Source of the DNA: Clostridium sp. 1001271st1 H5
Lineage (GTDB): Bacteria > Bacillota > Clostridia > Lachnospirales > Lachnospiraceae
Direction: 5' to 3'
Assembly (NCBI RefSeq): GCF_005845215.1
Contig: NZ_SPHO01000006.1
Coordinates: 62,001 to 126,000, forward strand
Length of the DNA: 64,000 nucleotides
In this document: positions 17,567 to 27,277 of the stretch, piece after piece
How the letters are laid out: each line of letters begins with the position of its first letter
How positions within the stretch are numbered: position 1 is the stretch's first letter
The notes under the pieces: generated by a model
What the model was told of the DNA's origin: nothing
Databases searched by the model: none
What the model saw: only the letters and a program-made list of their open reading frames with translations
Made by a program: the position numbers and the translations under genes

Positions 17567-18838
17567 TTAGGAATCAGCCCTTACACCATCCCAATCGCCC
17601 TGGCCTGTCAGCCAGTTAAGCGCCTTGCGCCATTCCCTTACCACTCCTGACTTCATACCCACTGGCTCCGGCAGCCTGTGGCGTCTGGCATTGATGCAGG
17701 ACCATTCCAGACAGGAAATAAGGTCGCAGGCATCCAGCAGCTCCCTTGGGCTCTTGGGCCTTGATTTTGCCATAATCTTACTGATACTGGTGCCATTTCT
17801 CAGGGACTTCACCAAATCAGCCGGATTGCATGGATGGTCCGGGAATCCCAGCTCCTCCACCAGTCCCAGCGCCCACTCTACCACGTATAGAGATTCATAC
17901 TGCCTTAAGAATGACAGGACTTCCTTCCTGTCAGGAGCTGTATCGTGAAGATACTTCCACTCCCTGGGTGAAAAATAATCCTGCGTATTGTTATTATCAA
18001 TATAATCCATCAGGAAATTCTGGGCCTTTTCCATCCCGTTTTTTTCATCCAGCAGGCATTCCGAATAAATGGCCACGCCCATGATGGCCAGCGCCCTCTG
18101 CGCTGTCTCTTCCAGGGAGGGACAGGTCACCTGTGAAGCAGGCGCAACCGGGGGCAGCCATCCGGGTACATAGACGGCATTGCCGATAAGGGTCTGCATG
18201 GTACGCATCCTGCGGTCTACCTGTTCCTGGGTAATATCCTTTCCGGCCTTTAACTCCGGCTCCTGATAGGGAAGATAGCGGGTAAATGCACTTCCGCCCT
18301 TGTCGGACAGAATCAGCAGCTTTTCCCCATTCTCACCGCAGCAGAACATGCTGTCTTCTTTCTCTTCCTGGTTCTGAATCAGAATGATTCCTTCCAGGTC
18401 GTTTAAGATGGACACAAACATGTCCTCAATCATGGTCTTCTTGTCCTCAATGTCCTCCTGGTCTTCCACGTCAAAGGCGTATTCCACCAGCACGAAACTT
18501 CTGGCCCGTCCAATCTGGTACAGCAGGTTGGTTTTAACATCCGTCACCCCTGTTTCAACCTGATAGAAATGGTCGCAGGTTCCCTCCACCTGTCTCTTTA
18601 TGAACTCCTCTGCCTGCTCACCGGCGGATTCGCTGGCCACTGCCAGACGAATCTCTATATCTCCGTTATGCAGTACCAGGGTATCCCCCTTTCCCTCCGG
18701 GTCCAGACCAAAGGTTGCGCACAGTACTTGAATGATTTTTTCCTGTGACGGGATATCTGAGAAAATGAAGGACTTGCCTTCATATCGATTTGCAGGGGCT
18801 GATGTCTCTGTTGTATTTTTTTCTTCAAACAATTCCAT
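17567..18838 (-). CDS. DUF4272-containing protein
   Basis: 423-residue cytoplasmic protein of unknown function. The C-terminal half (about 220-400) fits the DUF4272 pattern: AQRALAIMGVAIYSECL, FSPREWKYLHD, SFLRQYESLYVVEWALGLVEELGFPD. The N-terminal half (about 20-200) is a separate domain with FSDIPSQEKIIQVLCATF and alternating strands; I do not recognise it. It lies 27 bases upstream of the patatin gene and is probably cotranscribed with it. No catalytic motif is evident. Confidence 0.7.
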   Translation of the reverse strand: MELFEEKNTTETSAPANRYEGKSFIFSDIPSQEKIIQVLCATFGLDPEGKGDTLVLHNGDIEIRLAVASESAGEQAEEFIKRQVEGTCDHFYQVETGVTDVKTNLLYQIGRARSFVLVEYAFDVEDQEDIEDKKTMIEDMFVSILNDLEGIILIQNQEEKEDSMFCCGENGEKLLILSDKGGSAFTRYLPYQEPELKAGKDITQEQVDRRMRTMQTLIGNAVYVPGWLPPVAPASQVTCPSLEETAQRALAIMGVAIYSECLLDEKNGMEKAQNFLMDYIDNNNTQDYFSPREWKYLHDTAPDRKEVLSFLRQYESLYVVEWALGLVEELGFPDHPCNPADLVKSLRNGTSISKIMAKSRPKSPRELLDACDLISCLEWSCINARRHRLPEPVGMKSGVVREWRKALNWLTGQGDWDGVRADS

Positions 18839-18926
18839 ATAAATCTCCTTCTTGGTTAAGCCGTATAAAACAGTTTGATTATACTATGTTTGGTGGGAAA
18901 ACACAAATTATTCCTTATATTTTCTA

Positions 18927-19493
18927 CTATTTCCCTTCAAAATAATCCGAAGCCACCATCCCATAGATACACTCATCGCATATCCCCTGATTATTCCACC
19001 CATACTGGCGCAGGGTTCCTTCCTTCTTAAGCCCGCAGGCTGCCATAACCTTTCCGCTGTTCACATTTCGTGTATCGTGGAGGGCCTCCACACGGTTAGC
19101 ACCCTCCTCCTCGAAAAAGAACCGGATTACCTCAGCAAATGCCTCCTTCATGATTCCGTGCCTCCACCATTTCCGGCTCAGACAGTATCCCACTGTCACA
19201 CGCCCCGCCTTCTGGTTGAGCTGCGGAACGCCCAGACTTCCGATGACATTGCTCTCATCTTCCTTCCAGGCTATGGCCCAGTTATAAAAATCACCGGACC
19301 CATAGGACTGAATCCAGCCCTCCAGGATTCCCCTTGTCTCATCCACATCCTTGTGCGGTTCCCAGAAAAGGAACTTTGTGACCTGGGAATCACTAGCCCA
19401 GTTCCTGTACATGGCGTCAGCATCCTCCGCCGCAAAAGGCCGCAGTACCAGCCGCTCTGTCTCCAATCTTACGGTTCCGGAATTCTTCATCAT
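18927..19493 (-). CDS. GNAT N-acetyltransferase (RimJ/RimL-like)
   Basis: 188 residues. N-terminal LETERLVLRPFAAEDADAMY is the standard start of RimJ/RimL-like acetyltransferases, followed by GSLGVPQLNQKAGRVTVGYCL, the acetyl-CoA region WWRHGIMKEAFAEVIRFFF and NVNSGKVMAACGLKKEGTLR. The substrate is unknown. AAAGGAGAGG precedes the tandem ATGs. It stands alone between the DUF4272 and nth genes. Confidence 0.88.
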   Translation of the reverse strand: MMKNSGTVRLETERLVLRPFAAEDADAMYRNWASDSQVTKFLFWEPHKDVDETRGILEGWIQSYGSGDFYNWAIAWKEDESNVIGSLGVPQLNQKAGRVTVGYCLSRKWWRHGIMKEAFAEVIRFFFEEEGANRVEALHDTRNVNSGKVMAACGLKKEGTLRQYGWNNQGICDECIYGMVASDYFEGK

Positions 19494-19620
19494 AGTCCTC
19501 TCCTTTCATGCACATACAAGGGATGTGCGCAGCATGATTGACCTGCAACAGAATATTATTCTTTAATATAGCACACATCCCGCATTTTAGGAACCCATGA
19601 TATTCCGGATTATTTTAAGT

Positions 19621-20259
19621 TTATTCCACGCCTGCTTTTTTACAGATATCACTGAGACAGCATGCCTCACAATGGGGTTTTGTCCTGGCCGTACAGACAT
19701 CCCGGCCATGGAATACCAGCCTGTGGCAGAAATCACTGCCTTCCTCAGGCGGTACAAGCTTCCACAGAGCCATTTCCACCTTCTTTGGCTCCTTGACACC
19801 ATCCACCAGACCCATGCGGTTCACCAGGCGGATACAGTGGGTGTCCGTCACAATGGCCGGCTTTCCAAACACATCCCCCATAATCAGATTGGCGCTCTTT
19901 CTTCCCACTCCGGGAAGCTTTAACAGGGCGTCAAAATCATCCGGCACCTTACCCTTGTACTGTTCCTTCAGTATTTTCATGCAGGCGCTGATGTCCCTGG
20001 CCTTGCTGTGTCCCAGACCGCAGGGCTTCACAATCCGTTCAATCTCTTCCACATCCGCCTCTGCCAGTGCATCCACATCCGGGTATCTGGCGTAAAGGTC
20101 CTCCACCACCACATTCACCCTTGCGTCCGTACACTGCGCCGCCAGACGTACGCTGACCAGCAGTTTCCACGCATGGTCATAATCCAGGGTACAGCCTGCA
20201 TCCGGGTATTCCTTTTTCAGGCGGTCTATGATTTCCAATGCAAGTTTTTCCTTTGTCAT
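19621..20259 (-). CDS. nth: Endonuclease III (DNA glycosylase/AP lyase)
   Basis: 212 residues. Base-excision repair enzyme that removes oxidised pyrimidines and cleaves AP sites. Helix-hairpin-helix LPGVGRKSANLI carries the catalytic Lys121, and Asp139 lies in IVTDTHCIRLVNRMG. The [4Fe-4S] ligands are Cys189, 197, 200 and 206, with a seven-residue first spacing instead of the usual six. GGCAC-like sites are absent; the ATG is preceded by AAAGGAG. A terminator separates it from the sugar transporter operon upstream. Confidence 0.94.
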   Translation of the reverse strand: MTKEKLALEIIDRLKKEYPDAGCTLDYDHAWKLLVSVRLAAQCTDARVNVVVEDLYARYPDVDALAEADVEEIERIVKPCGLGHSKARDISACMKILKEQYKGKVPDDFDALLKLPGVGRKSANLIMGDVFGKPAIVTDTHCIRLVNRMGLVDGVKEPKKVEMALWKLVPPEEGSDFCHRLVFHGRDVCTARTKPHCEACCLSDICKKAGVE

Positions 20260-20323
20260 GTCCTATCTCCTTTGTATGCTGCAATGCACTTTTATTATAC
20301 ATGACGCCCGTCTGTTTCTCAAG

Positions 20324-20373
20324 CAAAATACCCTGCGGCAGGCTGTTAAAACAACCGGCTGCAGGGTATTTTG
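20324..20373 (-). terminator. Terminator of the sugar ABC transporter operon
   Basis: CAAAATACCCTGC (20324-20336) pairs with GCAGGGTATTTTG (20361-20373); the T-run lies in the stem end. It lies between the permease stop (20396) and the nth start. Confidence 0.75.
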
Positions 20374-20395
20374 TTTCTTCCTGTATCTCACATAA

Positions 20396-21568
20396 TTACT
20401 TGACAATAAACGACTTTCTCTTACTTACCACATCAAATATAACCGCTGCCAGCAGAACGCCGCCCTTTACCACCTTCTGCAGGTTCTGGTCCACGCCCAT
20501 GATGCTCATGCCCAGGTTCAGTACGCCCATCAGGGTAGCGCCCACAATAACGCCGGGGACTGTACCGGTTCCGCCGTATGCCGAAGCTCCGCCGATGAAG
20601 CAAGCTCCGATGGCATCCATCTCATAGCTGTTTCCTGCCGTTGGGTTGGCGGAATTCAGTCTGGCCACCGTAACCATGCCTGCTATGGCTGCCAGAAGGC
20701 CCATGTTCAGGTAAGCCAGGAAATATACGCGGTTGGTATTGATACCGGAAAGCTTTGTTGCCTTCTCATTGCCGCCCACAGCGTAGAAATAACGGCCTGT
20801 GGTGGTCTTGGAAGCAATATAACTGTAGATTCCAATGATAACCGCAACCCATATAAGAGCGTTGGGAATCCCCTTGTACTGGGCCAGACGGAACATGAAG
20901 GAAAGCAGGACCACGCAGATGACTGCCATCTTGATAACAACGCCTGTAAGGGGTTCCACATAATACCCCTTTGCCAGCTTCTGCCGTCTTCCATTGAACA
21001 CGATAAATGCATAGACAACGCAGGCAATGACGCCCACCAGGAAACAGGTCAGGTTAAAGCCTTCCACTGCAAAGAAATCCGGTACATAAGTATTAAACAG
21101 CACCAGGAACTGGTCCGGTATGGGTGCAAGGGTCATGCCCTGGAGCACCACGTTGGAAAGTCCCCGAAACATTAACATTCCCGCCAGGGTAACGATGAAA
21201 GGAGGTATCCTGACATAGGCAATCCAGAAGCCCTGCCATGCTCCCACCAGCATTCCCATGACTGCCATGGCAATAAGGGTAAGGTAAGGGCTGATGCCCA
21301 TTTCCACCATCATCTTACCGCCGATGGCGCCCACGAAGCACACCACGGAACCAACCGAAAGGTCAATGTTTCCGCCGGTCAGGATACAGAACAGCATACC
21401 GGTGGCCAGAATGAATACATAGGCGTTCTGGGCAATCAGGTTGTTGACGTTCTGGGGAAGCAGCATTTTGCCTCCCGTATTCGCGGTAAACAGTATGATG
21501 ATGACCGCAAGAGCGATTATCATTGTATATTTTTTCAGAATCTCTGAGATTTTCAGCTTTTGATTCAT
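20396..21568 (-). CDS. Sugar ABC transporter permease (MmsB/GguB type)
   Basis: 390-residue membrane protein with about ten hydrophobic segments, in the branched-chain-like RbsC/XylH superfamily. Signature stretches are TGGNIDLSVGSVVCFVGAIG, IPPFIVTLAGMLMFRGLSNVVLQG and DAIGACFIGGASAYGGTGTVPGV. The length and the central VYAFIVFNGRRQK loop fit the multiple-monosaccharide MmsB/GguB branch. AAAGGAG precedes the ATG; the ATPase gene ends 3 bases upstream, so they are coupled. It forms the membrane pore with the MmsA-type ATPase. Confidence 0.93.
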   Translation of the reverse strand: MNQKLKISEILKKYTMIIALAVIIILFTANTGGKMLLPQNVNNLIAQNAYVFILATGMLFCILTGGNIDLSVGSVVCFVGAIGGKMMVEMGISPYLTLIAMAVMGMLVGAWQGFWIAYVRIPPFIVTLAGMLMFRGLSNVVLQGMTLAPIPDQFLVLFNTYVPDFFAVEGFNLTCFLVGVIACVVYAFIVFNGRRQKLAKGYYVEPLTGVVIKMAVICVVLLSFMFRLAQYKGIPNALIWVAVIIGIYSYIASKTTTGRYFYAVGGNEKATKLSGINTNRVYFLAYLNMGLLAAIAGMVTVARLNSANPTAGNSYEMDAIGACFIGGASAYGGTGTVPGVIVGATLMGVLNLGMSIMGVDQNLQKVVKGGVLLAAVIFDVVSKRKSFIVK

Positions 21569-21571
21569 GGT

Positions 21572-23110
21572 CTACTCTCCTTTATCAGCTTTAAGAATAC
21601 AGGACATGATATATTCCTGGGTCGCTTCTGCTGCGTCCACTTCCCCGGCCAGCTTACCCTCATTCATGATATAAATGCGGTCCGACATGCCCAGCACCTC
21701 CGGAAGCTCCGACGATATCATGATGACGGACTTTCCCTCCTCCACCAGACGGTTTATGATACAATATATCTCGTACTTTGCGCCCACGTCGATTCCCCTT
21801 GTGGGCTCATCCAGAATCAGCACATCCGGCTCTGTGAACATCCATTTGGCCAGAAGCACCTTCTGCTGGTTGCCGCCGCTTAGGTTTCCCGCGTTCTGCT
21901 CCACTCCCGGACATTTTGTTTTCAGCTTATCCTTGTACTCCACAGCCACCATATATTCCTTATCCTTGTCTATGACTCCATGGCTGCTGACCGCCTCCAT
22001 ATTGGCAAGGGTTGTGTTAACACGGATTGGATTGGACAAGATAAGGCCGTTCCCCTTCCTGTCCTCGGTTACATATGCGATTTTATGGTGTATGGCATCG
22101 TGAACCGTGTTCAGCTGGACCTCTTTTCCCCCGATAAAAAGCTGGCCCGATATATTGGTGCCGTAGCTCTTTCCGAAAATGCTCATGGCCAGCTCCGTAC
22201 GCCCTGCTCCCATAAGCCCGCAGATTCCCACCACTTCCCCCTTGTTGACGCGGAGGGATACGTGGTCCACCACCTTCCTGTCTGAATACAGGGGATGGTA
22301 TACCACCCAATCCTTAACCTCCAGGGCAGTGTCTCCGATGTTTACGTTTTCCCTCCTGGGGAACCGGTCCGTCAGCTCACGTCCCACCATGCCCTTTATG
22401 ATTCGGTCCTCTGAAATGTCATCGGTCTGTTTATCCAGCGTCTCAATGGTGGCGCCGTCCCGGATAACCGTTATCTTATCGGCCACATATGCAATCTCAT
22501 TGAGTTTATGGGAAATAATGATGGATGTCATGCCTTCCTGCTTGAATTTAAGCAGCAGCTCCAGCAGGGCCTTGGAATCATCCTCATTTAGGGAAGCCGT
22601 TGGTTCGTCCAGAATCAGCAGCCGGGCCTTTTTGGCAAGGGCCTTGGCTATCTCCACCAGCTGCTGCTTTCCCACTCCGATATCCTTAATCAGCGTATGG
22701 GAGGACTCGTTAAGGCCCACTGTCTTAAGATAGCGGTCAGCCTCGTCGTATGTCTCATCCCAGTTAATTGCCATCTTCTTTCCTTTTTCATTTCCAAGAT
22801 ACATGTTCTCACCAATGGACATGTATGGAATCAATGCCAGCTCCTGGTGGATGATGACGATTCCCTTTTCCTCACTGTCGCTGATTTTATCGAACTTGCA
22901 CACCTGTCCGTCGTAAATGATATCGCCCTCATATGTGCCGTAGGGATATATGCCGCTGAGCACGTTCATGAGAGTGGATTTACCGGCTCCGTTTTCCCCC
23001 ACCAGTGCGTGGATTTCTCCCTTTTCCACCTTCAGGTTTACATTGTCAAGGGCTTTTACTCCGGGGAAGGTCTTGGTGATATTTCTCATTTCCAAAAGTA
23101 TCTCTGCCAT
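21572..23110 (-). CDS. Sugar ABC transporter ATPase (MmsA/GguA type, two nucleotide-binding domains)
   Basis: 512 residues with two fused ATPase domains, as in XylG/MmsA. The first has Walker [10 protein letters not shown] (37-45), VGKQQ in place of the signature, and [11 protein letters not shown]. The second has the degenerate Walker [10 protein letters not shown] usual for the family, [15 protein letters not shown] and [18 protein letters not shown] precedes the ATG at 23110. It powers import with the neighbouring permease and binding lipoprotein. Confidence 0.94.
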   Translation of the reverse strand: MAEILLEMRNITKTFPGVKALDNVNLKVEKGEIHALVGENGAGKSTLMNVLSGIYPYGTYEGDIIYDGQVCKFDKISDSEEKGIVIIHQELALIPYMSIGENMYLGNEKGKKMAINWDETYDEADRYLKTVGLNESSHTLIKDIGVGKQQLVEIAKALAKKARLLILDEPTASLNEDDSKALLELLLKFKQEGMTSIIISHKLNEIAYVADKITVIRDGATIETLDKQTDDISEDRIIKGMVGRELTDRFPRRENVNIGDTALEVKDWVVYHPLYSDRKVVDHVSLRVNKGEVVGICGLMGAGRTELAMSIFGKSYGTNISGQLFIGGKEVQLNTVHDAIHHKIAYVTEDRKGNGLILSNPIRVNTTLANMEAVSSHGVIDKDKEYMVAVEYKDKLKTKCPGVEQNAGNLSGGNQQKVLLAKWMFTEPDVLILDEPTRGIDVGAKYEIYCIINRLVEEGKSVIMISSELPEVLGMSDRIYIMNEGKLAGEVDAAEATQEYIMSCILKADKGE

Positions 23111-23198
23111 TCTATCCCTCCTACAACCGTACAGGCGGGTATTTCTCCCCGCCTGTACGATTCTCATCTTTTCCGGCCTGTTTCACCGGTCCATCTGA

Positions 23199-24374
23199 TT
23201 ACTTTAACTGGTCTTCCGTGTAATAGCCGGAATCAATCAGCATTTCTTTGTAATTATCGATTGTGACAACCACCGGCTCGCAGAGATATGTGGGGATTAC
23301 GCCTGTGCCGTTGTCATAAGACTTGGTATCATTTACTTCTGCCTCTCCGCCCTGCATAACAGCGTCCACCATCTTAACTACCTGGGATGCCAGGGTACGT
23401 GTATCCTTGAATACGGACATGGCCTGCTTACCGGCAATCAGGTTCTTCGTATTGGCAATGTCGCAGTCCTGTCCTGTGATAATAGGATATTCGCCGGTAT
23501 AGGAAGATGCAAGGGCATTCTCAACACCCAGTGCAGTGGAGTCATTGGAGCAAAGTACTGCATGTAATACGGTTCCGTCGGAATAGTTGCCTGCGATGAT
23601 GGTATCCATCCTGTTCTGTGCCTTCTCTGAATCCCAGTTGGCGGTTGCCACCTGCTCAAATGTGGTCTGGCCGGACTTTACAACCAGCTTTCCGCTGTCA
23701 ATGTATGGCTGAAGCACGTCCATGGCTCCGCCGAAGAAGAAGTTGCAGTTGTTGTCAGCCGGGTCGCCGGTGAACATCTCAATATTAAACGGTCCGTCGT
23801 TCTCCTCTAATCCAAGGGCCTCTACCAGATACTCGCCCTGTTTCTGTCCTACCATATAGTTGTCAAAGGTTGCATAGTATGTAACAGCGTCAGAGTTCAT
23901 AAGAAGTCTGTCATAAGAAATAACCGGTATGCCCGCTTCCTTGGCCTGTCCCAGAGGCTCGCCCAGAGAGCTTCCGTCGATGGATGCAATTACCAGCATC
24001 TCACAGCCGTTGGAAATCATGTTTTCCACCTGGGATACCTGGGTCTGCACATCGTTGCTGGCGTACTGAAGGTCTACCTCATATCCTGCTGCCTCCAGCT
24101 CTGCCTTCATGTTGCTTCCGTCCTGGTTCCATCTCTGCAAATCCTTGGTGGGCATTGCCACGCCAACCAGATGCTTTTCGCCGGATGCAGCCCCGTCCTT
24201 TGCTGCTTCTGTCTCTGCCTTGGTGTCCTCAGCCTTGGCATCCTCTGCCTTTGAATCAGCCGGCGCCTCTGTCTTTGCCTCTGAAGCAGGAGCGGCTCCC
24301 TCCTTGCTTCCGCATGCCATAAGGCTGCCTGCCATGGCTAATGTAAGCATGGTCACTAACAATTTCTTTTTCAT
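23199..24374 (-). CDS. ChvE-like sugar-binding lipoprotein
   Basis: 391 residues. The N-terminus MKKKLLVTMLTLAMAGSLMACGS is a lipoprotein signal with Cys at about 21. It is followed by an Ala/Glu/Lys/Asp-rich flexible linker (about 25-70) and a type 1 periplasmic-binding fold (VGVAMPTKDLQRWNQDG, GIPVISYDRLLMNSDAVTYYATFDN, GDPADNN, ITGQDCDIANTKNL), matching ChvE/multiple-monosaccharide binding proteins. It captures an aldose such as xylose, arabinose or galactose at the membrane. GGAGG precedes the ATG by 8 bases. First gene of the transport unit after a terminator. Confidence 0.92.
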   Translation of the reverse strand: MKKKLLVTMLTLAMAGSLMACGSKEGAAPASEAKTEAPADSKAEDAKAEDTKAETEAAKDGAASGEKHLVGVAMPTKDLQRWNQDGSNMKAELEAAGYEVDLQYASNDVQTQVSQVENMISNGCEMLVIASIDGSSLGEPLGQAKEAGIPVISYDRLLMNSDAVTYYATFDNYMVGQKQGEYLVEALGLEENDGPFNIEMFTGDPADNNCNFFFGGAMDVLQPYIDSGKLVVKSGQTTFEQVATANWDSEKAQNRMDTIIAGNYSDGTVLHAVLCSNDSTALGVENALASSYTGEYPIITGQDCDIANTKNLIAGKQAMSVFKDTRTLASQVVKMVDAVMQGGEAEVNDTKSYDNGTGVIPTYLCEPVVVTIDNYKEMLIDSGYYTEDQLK

Positions 24375-24470
24375 ATTGTAAATCCTCCTCCAAATGTTTT
24401 TGATGGTTTCAATATACCATAACCGGCTCTGGACTTGCTTGGCACCCATCTGCACACTTTTAAGGGATTT

Positions 24471-24504
24471 AAAAAAATGCCCTGTGCTCTACAGGACATT
24501 TTTG
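24471..24504 (-). terminator. Terminator between the two sugar-binding lipoprotein genes
   Basis: AAATGCCCTGT pairs with ACAGGACATTT around a short loop with A/T runs on both sides. It follows the stop of the regulatory-operon lipoprotein (24537) and precedes the transporter genes. Confidence 0.8.
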
Positions 24505-24536
24505 CTCAGTTTATATTGTTCTTAGTTAAAAATATG

Positions 24537-25598
24537 CTAATTTACATTCAGATACACATCCTCCTTGGCATGAAACCCGCCCTTAATGATAACCTCGTCC
24601 ATATTTTCCTTGGTGACGGCAATGGGCTGCAGCTCCAGATAGGGCACGTTATAGGTACCGTCATAGGCAGTGTCCTGCACCTCCTCGATTTCCTCCCCCA
24701 GTCCCAGGAGCACTGCGCATTTGGCTGCCATGCTGGCCTCCTGCTCCACTGATTTAAAAGCCGTCATCTCCTGGGTACCCTCCACAATGCGCTGACAGGC
24801 TGCCAGGTCGCCGTCCTGACCAGTCACACATACCTTTCCGGCCAGCCTTTCCTCGGACAGGGCCCGGAAGGCCTGGCTGGCCAGGTCGTCGTTTCCGCAG
24901 ATGATTCCCTTTACATTGCGGTCCTGTTTTAAGCCCTCCTTGGTGTAGGTATAGGCATTCTCCGCAATCCAGCCCACACAGTTGGACTCGTAGACCACGT
25001 TGAGATTGCTGCCTGCCAGCGTCTCGTCAATGCCCTCACGGATAAGCTTTACATTGTTATCCGTCAGCGGACCCTGAATCAGGAAAATATCGCCTCCGTC
25101 CGGTATGTTTTCCAGCAGGCTCCTGGCCATCAGTCTTCCCACCTCGGTATTGTCAAAGGATATGTACAGGTCGCATCCGGAATTCATTATAAGCCGGTCA
25201 TAGGAAACCGTCTTGATTCCGGCTTCCCGTGCTTTAATCATCACATCCGACAGCGCCTCACAGTCCCCTGCCACCACCACGATAACATCCACCTGCTTCT
25301 TGATGAAATACTCTATCTGGGAAATCTGTTCCTGCACATCCCCGTTGGCATTCTGCACATTGACCTCCGCCCCCAGCTCCTTTGCCGTGGACACGAACAC
25401 ATCCCGCTCACGCATCCACCGTTCTATGACAAAGGATTCAAAGCTGAGACCAATCTGTACCTTAGGCTCCTCCTGCTCCACACTGCCCGCCGCTGCGTCC
25501 TCTGTTCCGGCACAGCCCGAAGCAGCCAGGACTGTAAACAGGACTGCTGCCAGTATACAGGCAATGCGTCCTGCAGTACCCCTTTTGCGTATACCCAT
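24537..25598 (-). CDS. Second ChvE-like sugar-binding lipoprotein
   Basis: 353 residues. A lipoprotein signal peptide (LAAVLFTVLAASGCAG, Cys at about 29) precedes a periplasmic-binding fold close to that of the transporter protein: GLSFESFVIERWMRERDVF, ISQIEYFIKKQVDVIVVVAGD, KTVSYDRLIMNSGCDLYISFDN, VTGQDGDLAACQRIVEGTQ. It follows the YesN-type regulator and is separated from the transporter by a terminator. It may feed the same transporter or serve in sensing. An AGGATAGGG stretch lies before the ATG. Confidence 0.87.
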   Translation of the reverse strand: MGIRKRGTAGRIACILAAVLFTVLAASGCAGTEDAAAGSVEQEEPKVQIGLSFESFVIERWMRERDVFVSTAKELGAEVNVQNANGDVQEQISQIEYFIKKQVDVIVVVAGDCEALSDVMIKAREAGIKTVSYDRLIMNSGCDLYISFDNTEVGRLMARSLLENIPDGGDIFLIQGPLTDNNVKLIREGIDETLAGSNLNVVYESNCVGWIAENAYTYTKEGLKQDRNVKGIICGNDDLASQAFRALSEERLAGKVCVTGQDGDLAACQRIVEGTQEMTAFKSVEQEASMAAKCAVLLGLGEEIEEVQDTAYDGTYNVPYLELQPIAVTKENMDEVIIKGGFHAKEDVYLNVN

Positions 25599-25663
25599 AC
25601 CGTTTCCCTATCCTTTCCTCATCTTTTCCTTATCCTTTTCCCGCCCATTCTCCGGCCCCTTCC

Positions 25664-27277
25664 TTACCCCTTTCCTGTTCCATTCTCCATCCGTTCCCTG
25701 TACTCACTGGGATTGACGCCCTCGTATTTCTTGAAAATACGGCTGAAGTAATTGGGGTCGCTGTATCCTACCATGGCGCATATCTGTTTGATGCTGTAAT
25801 CCGGGTTCTGAAGACAGACGCAGGCCTGTCTCATCCTGGTCCGGGTCAGGTACTCGATGAAATTTTCCCCTGTTCCCTGCTTAAACAGCTTGCTGAAATA
25901 GTAAGGGCTTATATTTACCATTCTGGATATCTCGTCCAGTGATATATCCTTCTGGTAATTTTCATCAATGTATTTCCTCACTGAATCCACCAGATACTCC
26001 ATCTCCTTCTTTTTCTCAGTACCTGCGCATTTGCATATTTCCCGTGTCTTTTCCAGGAACCAGAGGCATAATTTGTCGCTGTCAGATGCATCCCTTATTT
26101 CGCGTATATAGCTGCCCCTGGGCTTCAGGCCGAACTCAGTGCCGTCTTTTGCGCATATCCGGTACTCCAGCTGCATGATAAGCTCCAGCACCTTTGCCTC
26201 CATGTCCTCGCGGCAGCCATACCTTCCCTCCATGCAGGAAAACAGTTCCGCTCCGCAGGCAGCGGCTCCCTCGCTGTCCGCCTTCATTCCCCGCTCATAA
26301 TAGCTGTTTTCCAGCTCCCTTGGATATTCCCCGGTCACGTCCTCCTGTCTGCTTGGGATATCCATGATGTGGACCACATGGCTTCCGCTCTCCCGCAGGG
26401 CTCTCAGCGCCTCCCCATAGGACTCTTTTGCGTTTTCCATTGGTTTTGTACTCCCGATGCCGCTGCGGAAATCACTGCCAATGCGCTCCTCCAGTTTCTG
26501 AAGCATGGTTCTTGTCCTGGTAATGACCTCCACCCGTTCTTCATACTTAAGCACCGGCTCAGGGGAGGGCACATACAGCACCACCCGGTTGCCCATGACA
26601 GGTCCTGTAATGCAGGAAAAATAATCCTTAAGGATTTCCCTCATATCCTGATAATATTTATTAGCCTTTACGCTGGAGCCAATTGCATTGGTCAGCCTGC
26701 CGTTCTCATCCCTGTCTCCGAATTCCAGCACCAGGCAGAAACCGTAGCCGTCACGGATTCCCAGCAGTTCCTGATAGCCGGAGCTGTCCGTACCTCCGTC
26801 GTCCTGGAGCATGTTGTAGATAAATCCGCTCTCAATCATGGGCACCACGATTTCCAGACGTTCCCTTATCTTAAGGTCGTCGCTGCGTTTCTGCCTGGCT
26901 TCCTCCACCCTCTGCATGGCTTTCATGCATACGTCCAGAATGATTTTCTTATTGGAAATTGGCTTGGTCAGATACTCCATAACCCCCAGGTTTACAGCCT
27001 CCTTTGCATAGGCGAATTTGTCGTAGGCCGTGATGATGATGATAATCATCTCCTTATTGACCTTCCTGATTTCCTGGATGGCCTGGATACCGCTGAGCCC
27101 CGGCATATGGATGTCCACAAACGCAATGTCCGGGTGAAAGCTCTCCGCCATCTCCACAACAGCCCTTCCTGTCTTGACACACTGTATCTCACATTCACTT
27201 CCAAAGCTGGTGGCAATGATATGCTTTAGGGACTCCAGCATAATCCCCTCGTCATCTGCCAGTAATATCCGAAACAT
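25664..27277 (-). CDS. YesN/AraC-type response regulator
   Basis: 537 residues. The N-terminal receiver has the acidic pair DDE (8-10) and the phosphoacceptor Asp55 in FVDIHMPG. A long middle region (about 130-420) follows, then a C-terminal AraC-type double HTH (about 430-530: ISLDEISRMVNISPYYFSKLFKQ, and YSIKQICAMVGYSDPNYFSRIFKK). It is the cytoplasmic output partner of the YesM-type kinase, whose gene overlaps its start. It probably activates the adjoining transporter promoter. Confidence 0.93.
   Translation of the reverse strand: MFRILLADDEGIMLESLKHIIATSFGSECEIQCVKTGRAVVEMAESFHPDIAFVDIHMPGLSGIQAIQEIRKVNKEMIIIIITAYDKFAYAKEAVNLGVMEYLTKPISNKKIILDVCMKAMQRVEEARQKRSDDLKIRERLEIVVPMIESGFIYNMLQDDGGTDSSGYQELLGIRDGYGFCLVLEFGDRDENGRLTNAIGSSVKANKYYQDMREILKDYFSCITGPVMGNRVVLYVPSPEPVLKYEERVEVITRTRTMLQKLEERIGSDFRSGIGSTKPMENAKESYGEALRALRESGSHVVHIMDIPSRQEDVTGEYPRELENSYYERGMKADSEGAAACGAELFSCMEGRYGCREDMEAKVLELIMQLEYRICAKDGTEFGLKPRGSYIREIRDASDSDKLCLWFLEKTREICKCAGTEKKKEMEYLVDSVRKYIDENYQKDISLDEISRMVNISPYYFSKLFKQGTGENFIEYLTRTRMRQACVCLQNPDYSIKQICAMVGYSDPNYFSRIFKKYEGVNPSEYRERMENGTGKG

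Noticed and set aside
24160..24310. Repetitive Ala/Glu/Lys/Asp-coding DNA that could be a separate repeat element
   Set aside because: It is in frame within the ChvE-like lipoprotein and encodes the flexible linker after the lipid-anchored Cys, common in such proteins.
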